Shown in pieces: positions 34,590 to 45,695 of a DNA stretch of 64,000 nucleotides. Origin of the DNA: Flammula alnicola. Taxonomy: Eukaryota > Basidiomycota > Agaricomycetes > Agaricales > Strophariaceae. Below the pieces are notes generated by a model. The model ran no database searches and was not told where the DNA came from. It saw nothing but the letters and a program-made list of their open reading frames with translations. Positions within the stretch are counted from its first letter, which is position 1; the number at the start of each line of letters is the position of its first letter. The DNA lies in the NCBI GenBank assembly GCA_015499995.1, contig JADNRV010000258.1:1-64000 (forward strand), given 5' to 3'. A program made the translations under genes and the position numbers.

Positions 34590-34805
34590 CCCCAGAACAC
34601 CTATTAGAATAGCTCACGCCTATGATGCAGATTGTAAAGAGCCCTATGATAATCATCTCGGCGGGGGACCAGCCTCCTTCTATTACGTACATGTTGTACT
34701 ACATGTATTCTGCAGAATTCTGGGTTGCCCGAGAGTGCTCGAAATTTTACTGATTCCCATATATACAAGGCGAACTTCGTGTATGCATGGGTCCAAAGTT
34801 AATGT

Positions 34806-35170
34806 TCTACTAACGGATTGTTGAATGTTTGCAAAATGTTTGCCGTTTTAATACGAAAGATGTATGTGGGAGACTAGCTTGGGCAGGTTACCTCACATAG
34901 TTCTTATTAGCGCAGCCTACTCTGATATGGAATCCTGAAAAGGTTTGTAGTATTAGTTTTTAGCAGTTCTCCCCGTCGAACCCGTAGGTAGTTGATACCC
35001 GCCCATCAATATTTACGTAATTACTTTTTATGTACGGTGGGAGGATAGTAGAACTCGCAAAAATATGCAAGCCCAGATGTATCAGAGGAGTACTATATGG
35101 ACCATTGACAGGGGTTTAAAAAAACATACGCACTAGCCTTGCAGTACTTGTAATTAAGCTGAAAGGTGAT
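34806..35170 (-). pseudogene. Possible third, strongly diverged glycopeptide-like copy
   Basis: Exon-like pieces in the same order as the two genes to the left can be read on the minus strand: NGPYSTPLIHLGLHIFASST before an intron-like GTACAT, then GFDGENC, FHIRVGCANKNY and a late TFC. A convincing signal peptide or start was not found and some frames stop, so it is either a relic or a gene whose exons I cannot join. Confidence 0.3.
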
Positions 35171-37020
35171 TTCCACAGACAGGGCGCTCGGCTAGATTAG
35201 ATTAGATAGTATCGAGGCTGTGCATGTCCCTTTGTACTATGTAAACACCTTCCGCATTCGTAGACGAACCATCCTTGCCTTTTGCCATTGCCTGCGACGC
35301 TATCCGCACGGCTTCCCTCCTCGACGCGCATCTTCGGCGAGCACATCCCAGAGCAGGTCAGATTGGCTTTCTCCAACGTTGCTGACTTGAAAGTATCTGA
35401 CCTTTCGAACTCCAGCTGATGGCTCTGGACCGGTTGGACTCGGTTCCCGCCGCCCAATGTATAAACAGCATTCGAGACACCTGAAAATCGAGATGGGTCA
35501 TCATCGAATGTCGTTTTATACAGGACCTACATTGGAGCTACATAATACTATTGCACATGTAGAACTCAAGTGGGCCTGCCATCACATAATTATCAGGCGA
35601 AAGAGAGGTAGTGGGACGGCACAATAGGGTTTGGCGATAGGTCAGGAGAGAAAAGGCGTAAATATGGGAATGATGCGTCCCTCAGGTATCGCCTTATCCA
35701 GCCTTTTGAAATATTATTTGATGAGCAGGATATTCGACTTGGAACTACGCGATTCTGACCTCATCCTCCGTCGGAGTCTGGTTTCAACTTCACGGGTCCA
35801 CTTAAACATTTAAACGTTGAATGCCGCCGAATTCGAACATCCCAAACATTATTTCTCCTTAACCAAGGCTACTTTTGAAGTTCCATTCTTCGTACCATTG
35901 GGTGGCTTTTATCGGCTCTAGCTCACGCTGTACATTTTATATTCTCTCTCTTTTCTTCTCGAAGCTGGCTTCCCAATCTCCAGCCAATCTCCTGCCAGAG
36001 AAGGAGTTGCAACGCATCGTTGTGTGCCGCACTTCATCCCTTTCCCAGTCTTAAGCTTCCGACTCAGATACTCCAACTAGTCAGCGATCTCCCCCGGGCT
36101 TGGAGAGCCTTCCTACACCTGTGACCAGCTGATCTGGGGCACGGCTTTCTAATCCACGTCGCCATTCCGGACCGCACCTGCTCCCCTTCCTCGCTGCCCC
36201 AGTTGTCCCCTATGGATGGAGAACCATATCCTGCCATGCGACTGAAGTTTGGGATGGGCCTCTCAGGTCCAGAGTCTCAGATGCCACCGAGTTCGTGGCC
36301 CTCATGTCTGCGCTTGAAACTTAGCGATGGTTCACAGACGCGCCCCACTTTTGAGAGACTATTTTTATTTCCGTGGAACGCTGCATTCACTTTTGGCTGG
36401 GGTGAGCCATGTCGAGGCAATTTTTGAGAACAGTGATCATGCAAACAGGCACACCTGAATGCGACAAGGTCATCTTTGCTTAAGCCTGCCATAAGTGAAG
36501 TATGCTCAGTGGACGCGGCTTTCGGGATCCAAGGGCTTGTATAATGCCACAGACCCATCCTACGGATTTATTATCCACCCGCTGAAGAGCCACAACTCGC
36601 GTTGGACGTGAGGACTTACCAAGGCGTCTTTGGCGATTGGCCACATCATACCATTCACCACTCTACTCCAAACTAGATCTAGAATGTTGACACATTGTAC
36701 TACGTTTGAGCAGATGTCAGCAGGATCGAGAACTAAAGCTTGAAGACGGGCAAATGCCAACATGTTCATGACTGGCACTGGGACCTCGCCTTTTCAGGTT
36801 TCCATACTCGGCAAGCAACGTTGACAGGCTGCGTCACTTGAATGGTTATCCAGCGCCTCGGAGAATATTGTACATATTCCCTCCAAATCGCTCGGAGATT
36901 CTTATTCATCGGCCTTGGTGTGCCCCCATGCGTTTATAAGACGACGCTCATACGGTTCTCCGTGATTCCCTATCATCTCTAAAATAATATCTGTGAGAAC
37001 GCGTGTTCTGGCCAACTCTG
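35171..37020. other. Stretch without recognised genes
   Basis: Open frames at 35197-35457 (minus), 36203-36427 (plus) and 36277-36558 (minus) show no family motif. Nothing repetitive was noticed until the fold-back element that follows. Confidence 0.35.
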
Positions 37021-37026
37021 ATATCG

Positions 37027-37947
37027 TATGACTGCCCAGGTGCACTTTTATTCCCACGCGCGCGCGCGCGCGAGTTGTGTCTATGTGTGCACCCGAGGTG
37101 GCCTCAACTCATGTAAAACTACAATTTCGTCAGGCTGTCAGCTCATTGGACCTCCCTCCATATATTTATTAGTTGTAAATAGCTTTTATCACCATTTTTA
37201 ACCCAAAATGAAGTGAACGGAACCATTTTTGACAATGGTCAAACACTTTCCCACGGGTGCTACAATCTCTACCGAGAAAGCATTTGGGAGTTCAATGGAG
37301 AAATTTGAAGGCGACAATCCTTTCGTCAAATCTATTATAGCAATAATTTGAATGTCTTACAATTTTTATATTAAAGACCTCTTAATAGCAGATTAATTTT
37401 TACGTTCAGACTTTGGTGTATGCATGCCTCCACTGTCCAGGCTGACTCAAATCCAAAATCTCTGAACTTTCAGTCAACCCACAACGGCCTTGAAAATAAA
37501 TGAATAGACCTTTCCACAACTATTTTTTTAGATAATGTTAATATTTGTTGAACCTTAGGCAGGTCTTAATGATAGTCTTTTAGATTTGAGGTGCATGAGG
37601 CCTTCAAAGTGTAACTAAGCTCAAATTGTAAGAAATTTAGATTATTGCTACAAAAGAATCACCTTCAAATTTCTCCCCTGAACTCCCGAATGCTTTCTCG
37701 GTAGAGATTGTAGCACCTGTGGGAAAGTGTTTGACCATTGTCAAAAATGGTTCTGTTCACTTCATTTTGGGTCAAAAGATGGTGATAAAAGCTATTTGCA
37801 ACTAATAAATATATGGAGGGAGGTCCAATGAGCCGATTGCCTGACGAAATTGTAGTTTTACATGAGTTGAGGCCACCTCGGGTGCACACACAGACACAAC
37901 TCGCGCGCGCGCGCGCGTGGGAATAAAAGTGCACCTGGGCAGTCATA
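37027..37947. mobile_element. Fold-back (MITE-like) element with 6-bp target duplication
   Basis: A 921-bp unit has long inverted arms of about 300 bp or more (about 37027-37370 and 37615-37947). Both begin TATGACTGCCCAGGTGCAC read inward. It is flanked by ATATCG at 37021-37026 and 37948-37953, a direct target-site duplication. Each arm holds an alternating CG run (cgcgcgcgcgcg). Similarity between the arms continues weakly towards the centre (aactatttttttagataatgtt). No coding capacity for a transposase. Confidence 0.8.
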
Positions 37948-38346
37948 ATATCGGAGATGCGAAAGCACCGCACCGATTCTGATGCCACGAAGGGCGGCGT
38001 GTTGGATGCTGTGGCCAGAGCGACTCGATAAAGAATGCAACACGTCTCTTACCTACAACGACCGTACTGCGGTCTTGTCAACTTCAAACGCGTCCGGCGC
38101 TCAGGAGGAGTAAAATTATATTGGCCTACTCCATCGGGAGCTCGAAGGTGTACTTCCCCGAGGAAGTTCCGGCCATGCTACCGACCGTGCACTGTACATA
38201 CTGCTATATTCCTACGGACTGGCCACTACGTACTCTATACGCGACATGATGTTACGAACAACTGGTTACACATTAGCAAATATGTAAGTACTACAAGGAA
38301 GTGTATATCGGGATTCCATATTTTTACCAAAGTGTGTATTAATGGG

Positions 38347-39700
38347 TTATGCGGGAGCCTGCTCTTTGTTGTACTCTTCGTCGCCAATACTTTCCTCGAG
38401 GATAACTGACTCCGTCACCTTTGATACGTTCGAAATTATCGAAGGTTTCAACGTCGTGCCGGAGGCTTTGGCAAACGATATGTTTCCTAGCCGTACGTTG
38501 TTTCCGTCTTGCGTCGTTCTCGGCAACGTGCTTGTCAGCATGCTGGCAGTATCCGCTGACCAGGCCGTTCCAGAAACAACTCGGAATATGATCATAAGAG
38601 TGGCGATAATCTGGATGCAACAGCCGTCGGTCAACGATTTTTTCTCTGCATATAGGGCGCGAAGGAAGGGCTTGCCTGTGCCAATGGTACAACTTGATCA
38701 AAGACATTCTGGACTGGGTGGTTGATAAGGAAGGTCACTAGGGAGAGAAGGGAGAAGGTCGAGTAGACGATGGCAGATTCGACAATCATGGAAACAACGC
38801 CCAGGTAGTCAGCGCCATGTGAGTGCCCCATCACGCGTCTCATCCTCCAGCGGTGCAAGATTAACCTCAGCACAAGGGCGATCGAGAGCACGATGTTCAA
38901 AGCCAAAGATAGTGCAATGTATGGCGCAGTGAAGTTCGTCGTTGCGGACCACGGTGAGAAGGTCGGATTGCAGATCTGAATCGCCCACAGGATACCCATC
39001 GCTGTGGAGGACACAAAGTCAGAAAAATGCGACGAGGGGACTAAAGTTTGAGATGGCGATTCCTGTCACTCACCAATGGTACCGAGATAGGCAAGGATGG
39101 GGATTGCCATGACTATCCAGATAGGGAACCTACAAGTCGAGTAAATGACGAAAACACGCCATAGCTAATATTTCAGGAAAATTGTGAATTAATCCACCTG
39201 CTCCGATATCGAGAGACGTTGTAGGCTAACCAGTATTCCGTCGCATGTCCAGAGCGCGATGACCCAAAACACATCCGCAGCAGCATTTACAGGAAGATCG
39301 AAGAAGGCAACCTCAAAAGCCGCTATTCAAAAAATCATGTTACAAAGACGAATTTCCGGGGGGCAGAGAAGTTTTATTGGGAAGACTTACAAGGTCCTCC
39401 AGGGAAATTACGGTAGTCGATAAAGGCGTACTCGTTGATTTTCTCCCCACCAACCGAAAATACTGTGGCGCACACCAGTAGTAGGAAGACCACTCCTATC
39501 CAAAACCACTTCTCGCGTTTGTTGTTGGCATTCATGGATCGGTAGAGATACGCAAAGCATTGAATCGATAGAGTGATGATGACTCCGTAGGCTAACGCCA
39601 ACAGGAAGAGGCCAGCCTGAGAGAACCATGTTTTTTCGGCGAACAGCGCCTGGGATCCGACATCGGGCGTCCAGCTTGGGTCAAGGGCGCCAGTACTCAT
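38347..39700 (-). CDS. Seven-TM-type Agaricomycete membrane protein, possible frameshift
   Basis: The ATG at 39700 starts MSTGALDPSW. Exon 1 carries two TM helices (LFLLALAYGVIITLSIQCFA; WIGVVFLLLVCATVF). Exon 2 (from 39322) has AFEVAFFDLPVNAAADVFW and WTCDG. Exon 3 (39074-39129) has FPIWIVMAIPILAYLGTI, exon 4 (38676-39001) GILWAIQICNPTF plus three TM segments, and the last exon (38347-38610) IIATLMIIFRVVSGTAWSAD and a hydrophilic tail. The family is common and uncharacterised in mushrooms. Two oddities: the intron at 38611-38675 has a GC donor, and the frame changes by one base between WTCDG and RYRSRF in exon 2, which suggests a frameshift or sequence error. Confidence 0.7.
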
Positions 39701-41167
39701 GTTGGAGCCTACTCGAACGTCGGACGAGGTGGGGAGGGCCTGGGGTGTTGTAAGGATCAAAGTCGCCTTCGTGAAACTTCTAAATACTTAAATAGATCAT
39801 GGTTGTGGACAGAGACACACGACCACACGGCCTCTCCCACTTTCCCACTTTTCAACCGCGTACCTCGGACTTTACTAATTGTCCCGCTTTTGGTGTGCAA
39901 TCAAAAAACGGTGGAGATAGAGACGCGGAAAACTCCCCAGATGGGGCAATCAACCCGGTATTGATAGAGGACTGGTTCACTTATCCTGCGTTATCAGTAC
40001 CCAGAATGTCCAGTGGGCGCACAAATGTCGATTCAGAGGCATTGGGCTGACGTGTATTCAGTGGAACACATCCCAATCGACCGTAACATCGAGGTGAGCC
40101 CTATCTGAACAAATTGACATCGCTTAAGTTCTGGTTTATTCCTGGCTAAGTCTCGTGCACATTGCGGCCCTTTGGCTATTAATGTCATAGGCCCGCCCCG
40201 TCCCACAGAATAAATCCAAAGGCGTACGCAATGGGCATTGAATTGATACGGACCCCATGTCCTTCTCACGCCGACCTTTTACTGAGGGTGTCATGCTCGG
40301 TTCCAGCCAAAACAGTGTCTGGAATTCTTTCCGTATCATCTGAACACAGGACATGGGAACGCTTCTGTGTCAATAATTTCCCCTTCAGTTTCATCTGTAC
40401 ATCGTGACCATATGATGCACAGTTCATATGGAAGAGGATAAACACAACTGGGAGTATGATTTAAGAGGCAGGGGTTTGACATCTAGTTTGAACTGGGTTA
40501 TGGGCAGCTGGCCACCACTGCATATCGTGTCCCATTTCAGAGGAGGAGTATGGCATCGTTGATGAGGTCCCCCCGATCAGAAGCAGTCAGTCTACCGAGC
40601 TAACATACCACTAGTAGTAGTTATCTACATATACATTGCTAGATATTCTTGACCACTCTGATCATCTACAGCGATGCACCACGCGAAACAGATCCCGGAA
40701 ACGCGAAATCGGGGCTGTTGGTGTGGTAGCGCCAGCGTGAGAATGGCCATCCAGGCATAAAACGCGAGTTAATCTTTATCTAGCGCTGCGAATACATAGC
40801 TTCCGTCAGACAACTGTTCGATGAACACGAAGAAATATATTATCAATGCTAGATCAATAGTACAGTGACGGGGAGAGAAATGGTCGTTAGTGATACACGT
40901 CGGAGGATTTCTCGATCTCCTTGCATCTCCTTGAACCACGGTGATGGTGGGGAAGTTGGATCTTTTACAGGACGTCCTGTACGACCAATCAGCGTGTTCT
41001 TGATGATGATTCTCATATGCCATACGCTTCAATGATAGTTGTGCATATCTATGTTCGTATCAAAATGGATCGTATTTATAACCTCGCCCAAATCGCCATG
41101 GATATTTGCGCATTGAAAATGTACCACTCCCACTGTCGGTAGCCTTCAGCCGAGGATTTATGTGCGT
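39701..41167. other. Gene-free stretch with a lone transposon end
   Basis: No gene recognised. TTTTACTGAGGGTG at about 40276-40289 matches the terminus of the element family at 11.6-14.8 kb. No partner end was found nearby, so it may be a relic. Confidence 0.4.
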
Positions 41168-42432
41168 TTAGTTCTCTCCCAAGAACTTTTGAACGACGCT
41201 GAGGTACCTGGGGTGGAATTAGGCTGTTGTGGGAGAGGGGAGACATACAATACGCACTTTTCCTGATCTTCGTACATCGTCATATGGCTACCTTTCTCAA
41301 GCTGAACCCACTCGATATTGGGGACGCTTGTCATCCAGGGCTTCAGTGCCTTTTCCTGGGCCTGATCCTTCAGAGGGTTCCCTGACACCATCAAAATTGG
41401 GTAGGTAATCTTAGGCAAGATATCGATGATGTTCCAATCTCTGAGACTGCCAGAAGTCTTGAACTCAGACGGACCGATCCTATGGAGTCATAAGAATGTG
41501 GAAGAAAATAACAGCACAACAAGCCACTCACGTCGCCATCCACACAGTTGGATCAGCCGCAATCATCATGAAAGAACCCATGACATCTTCCGGCCACGGG
41601 TCGAGCGTACAGACGTGCTTCTTCATAAACTGCAAATTGCCGTTCTGGTATTCTGGCGAGTGAGCTGTACCTTCGTCCTCGTGCTTGCGCATCATGGAAA
41701 CAAAATCGGACGGGAACTTTTCCAGAAGATCGTTAGCGCCTTGCTCGAACAGCTTCATTGAGGCGGGAGTGCTGATCAGGATCAGTTTCCTTAAACCCTT
41801 TGGCTGTCTTTCTGCTGCAAATTGGGCAGCGAGCATTCCTAGAGCGACAATTAGTCTGGCTTGATTTGAAGTCGCGCAATATCGATGCGAAACGTACCTC
41901 CCCAACAGTGGCCTACGAGCGCGAAGTTGTCACTGATACCGAGGTGATTTAAGAGGTTTTCAAGTTCATCCATGAACAACTTGGGAGTCCAGAAGTCACT
42001 CGGTGCGTCCGGAAGATGGGTCGAGTTTCCATTGCCGATTTGGTCATACAGCACGATGGGCCTCCTGAAAGATCGTTGGCATGAGCGATATCAATTAAAG
42101 ATTAAAATATTAACGGCCTACATCTGGCTCGTCCATAGGTGTTTATGATTCCTGCATGAGATTTTAGCATATTAAATACGACACTCGATAATTAGACACG
42201 TACAGCATGCTAACAAACGTAGGTTGCGCTGAATTGAGTACATTTTCGATACCTGTGGTGTTCTTTGGGGTGCTTACTACTGGTGGTTGAGGCCAGGGCC
42301 TCCATGGATAGTAACCAAAGGAGTCTTGCCAGACTTGAGATTTCCAAGCACTTTGTACCAAGTTTTGTAGCTTTGACCATCGACGACAAAGGTGGCGGTC
42401 CCCGTCGCTTCTGGAATTGGAGAAGATGCCAT
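41168..42432 (-). CDS. Alpha/beta hydrolase, proline-iminopeptidase-like (S33) with Cys nucleophile position
   Basis: Six exons (42281-42432, 42122-42151, 41898-42064, 41532-41838, 41258-41479, 41168-41207) give 305 codons. The oxyanion-hole motif HGGPG is at about residue 45, then [14 protein letters not shown] and the nucleophile elbow [23 protein letters not shown], a helical cap, [14 protein letters not shown] (probable Asp) and [10 protein letters not shown] (catalytic His) follow. Family members normally have GHSWGG; here the nucleophile residue 114 is Cys. Proline iminopeptidases and amino-acid amidases release N-terminal residues from small peptides in the cytosol. It sits at the edge of the UstYa block and could process peptide products, which is inference from position only. 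Confidence 0.85.
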
Positions 42433-42930
42433 TGCTAAGTGGATGCGAAGATGTTAACCGACCTCGTCCCTTAAATTGATGTCTAAGAACGTCCCCTGTG
42501 AGAGTTGATGTCGTAGTGGACGGCGTGGAAGTGTAATGGCTGTGGGAGACTGACGAATATGCATCAGACAAGTACAATTCTGGGTGCTAAAGCTCCGGCA
42601 TCGGACATGTACGCTTTCAATCACCCATGTGGTTGTCATCAGCTACGCGTGATGTTCATCAAACCCACTCCCACTAAAAAGACGAAGAGAACCTTCGCTC
42701 TCTTCCACGAGAAGCCTGACCGTCATCATTCGCAGATGGATACACACTTTAAATTCGGGTAGATAACTGTGTACCTTAAGTTTAAGGGATTACTATAAGT
42801 ACCGACTGGCAATTTTAGTCCTCGGAATTTCGTATCGTCAAAACTTGCACAGCCCTGACCATATCAATCCAGCGCCAATGAATCCAATAATAAAGTTGAT
42901 AGTCGTCCTGGTATGTAGACTACCCCTCCC

Positions 42931-43605
42931 TCACTCGACTGATATATCCGCATCCTCCCATGCATGTGTCAGAGACACGCCCTTCCATTCGTCCTGATTG
43001 TCTTCTACGAACTTGCGAATTTTTGACCAATCCCGGCATCTATGAAGCTCTCCTTGCGTTCCATTTACAGGAATCAACGTCAGGTCCGGATGACAAAGGA
43101 GGCCCTGTCTGAGGAAGTGGATACAGTGGGTATTGTGCATGTAGCTTGTATCCACATTCGAATCGAGGGTTAGCCCGAGGCGGGCAACCATGTACATGTA
43201 TCGAATGGAATTTAAGCAATGGAGCTGGTGGTAAATGGCGAGTCCAAATGGCCTTCCCTTGGGTCCTATACGGGTAAGCCCAAGTTCAGGAGGAACCAGG
43301 GAGTTCCAGGCGTCGTTATCGGTCAGAGGATATGAGGTATCGTTCTTTTCGAACAATAGAGCAACCTCTCCATATTTTCCCGGCAGTTCTCTTGGGAAGT
43401 CGAACCCGACATATTCTGTGGAATTCGTTGTCATTAAAAGTATGAAAGGGGTATTTAACTGCCTACTATAGTGTGGCGATTCCAGAGCTTGAAATCTCTG
43501 GATAGTTCTGAGCAATTTAAAAGTATAGGTGGCTTTATGACCGACAAAGGTGACAAGGAGGACGATGAAGATAGATTGGATGATGGTTAAACGTCGCGCA
43601 CCCAT
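42931..43605 (-). CDS. UstYa/DUF3328 family protein, canonical
   Basis: Two exons (43467-43605, 42931-43415; 51-nt intron) give 207 codons. An N-terminal membrane anchor (IIQSIFIVLLVTFVGH) precedes FPRELPG, DNDAWNSLVPPELG and the paired motifs HQLHC (about 109-113) and HNTHC (about 140-144), followed by FLRQGLLCHPDLTLIP and HRCRDW. UstYa and UstYb are copper-type oxidases of the ustiloxin pathway, where the HxxHC motifs are needed for oxidative cyclisation of the peptide core. Both motifs are intact here. The closest relative in the window is the gene at 51160. Confidence 0.92.
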   Translation of the reverse strand: MGARRLTIIQSIFIVLLVTFVGHKATYTFKLLRTIQRFQALESPHYSRQLNTPFILLMTTNSTEYVGFDFPRELPGKYGEVALLFEKNDTSYPLTDNDAWNSLVPPELGLTRIGPKGRPFGLAIYHQLHCLNSIRYMYMVARLGLTLDSNVDTSYMHNTHCIHFLRQGLLCHPDLTLIPVNGTQGELHRCRDWSKIRKFVEDNQDEWKGVSLTHAWEDADISVE

Positions 43606-43788
43606 GTATCTCCTGAAAGGGATGGTTGAGGGTTGTGGTTAACTTTGCCATAAAGATCGTATCTTAACCAAGGACTTGGTGACCGTGAGGGACTTTTTAC
43701 TGGATGGCGCGCCTAACGGCCCGCAGCGGGTCGCACGATCGAATGCACGGGCCAGCGTCGGAAGACGAATCTTTCGGCAAGCGCCCAT

Positions 43789-43812
43789 CCGGGAAGGCGT
43801 TGCCCTTCCCGG
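43789..43812. other. GC-rich hairpin
   Basis: Inverted repeat ccgggaagg - ttccccgg-type: arms at 43789-43797 and 43804-43812 around a short loop. It lies in otherwise unusual GC-rich sequence between two genes of the UstYa block; role unknown. Confidence 0.4.
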
Positions 43813-44274
43813 CTCTCTGTCTACGTTTATGCACATACCCGATCTCGGAATCATTTGCTATCTTCGTCATGCTATTACATTGATACGCCAAATCATTTCT
43901 GGACCGGGGTACCCGTACAAGAATGCCAGTTCCGAGTACGACCATATTTAGGACACGTACTGCACCCTCGCGATCGTGGAGAAGACAGATGTAGAAGTCG
44001 ACACGCTGCGAGCCAATAGTGCGAATATATATCCGTGTTTCCGAGGCCTGTACATAAGACATTGTTTTTTTTTTTTTCCCAAGTTGCCCCCTCATCATCG
44101 GATCTAAGGATCCTGGAATCTCCGAGTCTACCCATATCAATCAAAGAAATCAAATATTGCCCTCATCTTTTCTCATACTTCTGTACTTCTGCGATGAATC
44201 CGGTGCAAGTCTAACTATTAATAGTCTCTTTGTTGCACTGGCAAACGCAAGCTTTCCCCTTGAATAATTTTGCG

Positions 44275-44638
44275 TCACAACTCCTTGTTAATAACTAGGA
44301 TTCTTGTCTTTGCGATCATAGTCAGTCGCGCAATTTTCATTGGACTCGTAGTATTTGAACTTACCTTTGGCATACGACGACAAGCCCACAAATGGATCCG
44401 GGCGAGGCAGGGATGCGAGGTCTTTTCTCTCGCAGGACTTCAAGAGTTCCGCAGCTTTGGAAGCTTGAACGGCATTTGTGAAGGAAAGAATGAGGTTTAA
44501 TGCGAGGAGAATGGACAACACCCATAGGATCCAGCCTCCTGGACCTGAAGTGGGCCGTGAGTGAACGCCGCCGGGGTGCAAAGGCTGGGTGCTTTCTTCG
44601 AAGTCTTCCTTGAGGGGAGTATATTCGACTGAAGACAT
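44275..44638 (-). CDS. Small single-TM protein in the UstYa block
   Basis: Two exons (44365-44638, 44275-44294) give 97 codons. A polar N-terminus (MSSVEYTPLKEDFEES) precedes one strong TM helix (WILWVLSILLALNLILSF), then CERKDLASLPRPDPFVGL and a short tail. The LPRPDPFVGL motif looks like a conserved end motif, and the topology matches the anchor half of UstYa-type proteins without the catalytic half. It could be an accessory membrane subunit, a truncated UstYa relative or an unrelated small protein. Function not known. Confidence 0.65.
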
Positions 44639-45006
44639 GGTTGCCAACTGACGCCAGAGATGCGTGGCTATAATATGCTAGCATAGGAATGCTGATTATA
44701 AATAACGGATCCCTGAAGAGCGCCCACGCGTGCCAGTATTGATTCATCACGATCCATGGGAATGAATCTAGGTGCAGCTTCTCTCTACGATCATTCTGAT
44801 ACGGCTACGAGCGGTCTTTTCCCCTTTCCTATTAATATTACATCTTCGGCACAGGTCAATAACCTCTCTGCGTTGCTGACAACTCGGACGTTTGCCATAC
44901 TGCGCCTTCGCGTCCAGACCTGGGTTATTTTATTCGGTGAGTGACGCATTGAAGGTGCGTTGTCGTACGATGTGAAGAGAATTCGCATCCCATATACTCT
45001 ATCTAG

Positions 45007-45695
45007 ATGTCGCATCGCATACCAACGCCTTTGCTTGTATTGACCATCTCTCTGCTGTTGTTCGCAACTATCTGTGAGATAGTGTGTGCCCTATACTGGA
45101 AACACTCCGGGTTGAACACTCGTTCCAGGAATGTGGAATCTCGTGCGTACATCTTCTGGACTAAATTTTGAAATTCTATTCTGACTTCTTGCACAAAGCG
45201 TTCGACAGCAATAATCTTCCTTCAGAGCTACCGCTGAGCGATGCATATGCTGCAAAGCAGGTGGCAATGCTATGGGACAATCATAACTATGAAGCCACGG
45301 CGTCACGACAATGGGATACGCTCTTCCCGAGAAACAAGGGCAGGATTAGTCTGGACGACAGCGGACGACAGTTTCAGGTTGCAATGTATAGTCACCTGGA
45401 GTGCGTCAACAAAATCCGCCTGGCGCTTGTGGAAGCCAGGGATCTCTTGAAAGGCACCTCACTTACACCGACTTCGCCTCCATTCCAAGCTCGAGAGGAA
45501 ATTGATGCTTGCTTTGGTCAAATTCGTCAAGCAGTCCTTTGTGCCGGAGATTTCACGACCAACCCCACTGTCCTAACATTTACGAATGACTCTTTGGAGA
45601 AATTTGATATCGATACGGTCGAAGTTGGTACATATCACAGATGTAGGGACTGGACAGCAGTGCGTGAAGCAACCACAAGGATGAGTATAAAATAA
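45007..45695 (+). CDS. UstYa/DUF3328-like protein lacking the His motifs
   Basis: Two exons (45007-45142, 45199-45695) give 210 codons. An N-terminal TM helix (LLVLTISLLLFATICEIV) is followed by LPLSDAYAAKQ, RQWDTLFPRNKGRISL, then YSHLECVNKIRLALVEAR where canonical members have YHQLHCLNSIR. The second motif position reads DACFGQIRQAVLCAGDFT instead of HNTHC. The closing HRCRDW is kept. Architecture and Cys positions match UstYa but both copper-type HxxHC motifs are gone, so it may be a non-catalytic partner or have another chemistry. It is co-oriented with the next gene at 46736. Confidence 0.85.

Larger units (their letters stand above)
33209..34792. repeat. Direct duplication, unit 2
   Basis: This is the second copy of the 1.6-kb block at 31236-32863. 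Small indels are scattered through introns; coding exons are better kept than introns. Confidence 0.8.

Noticed and set aside
37665..37988. 107-codon frame in the fold-back element
   Set aside because: It follows the inverted arm and CG run; low-complexity, no domain.
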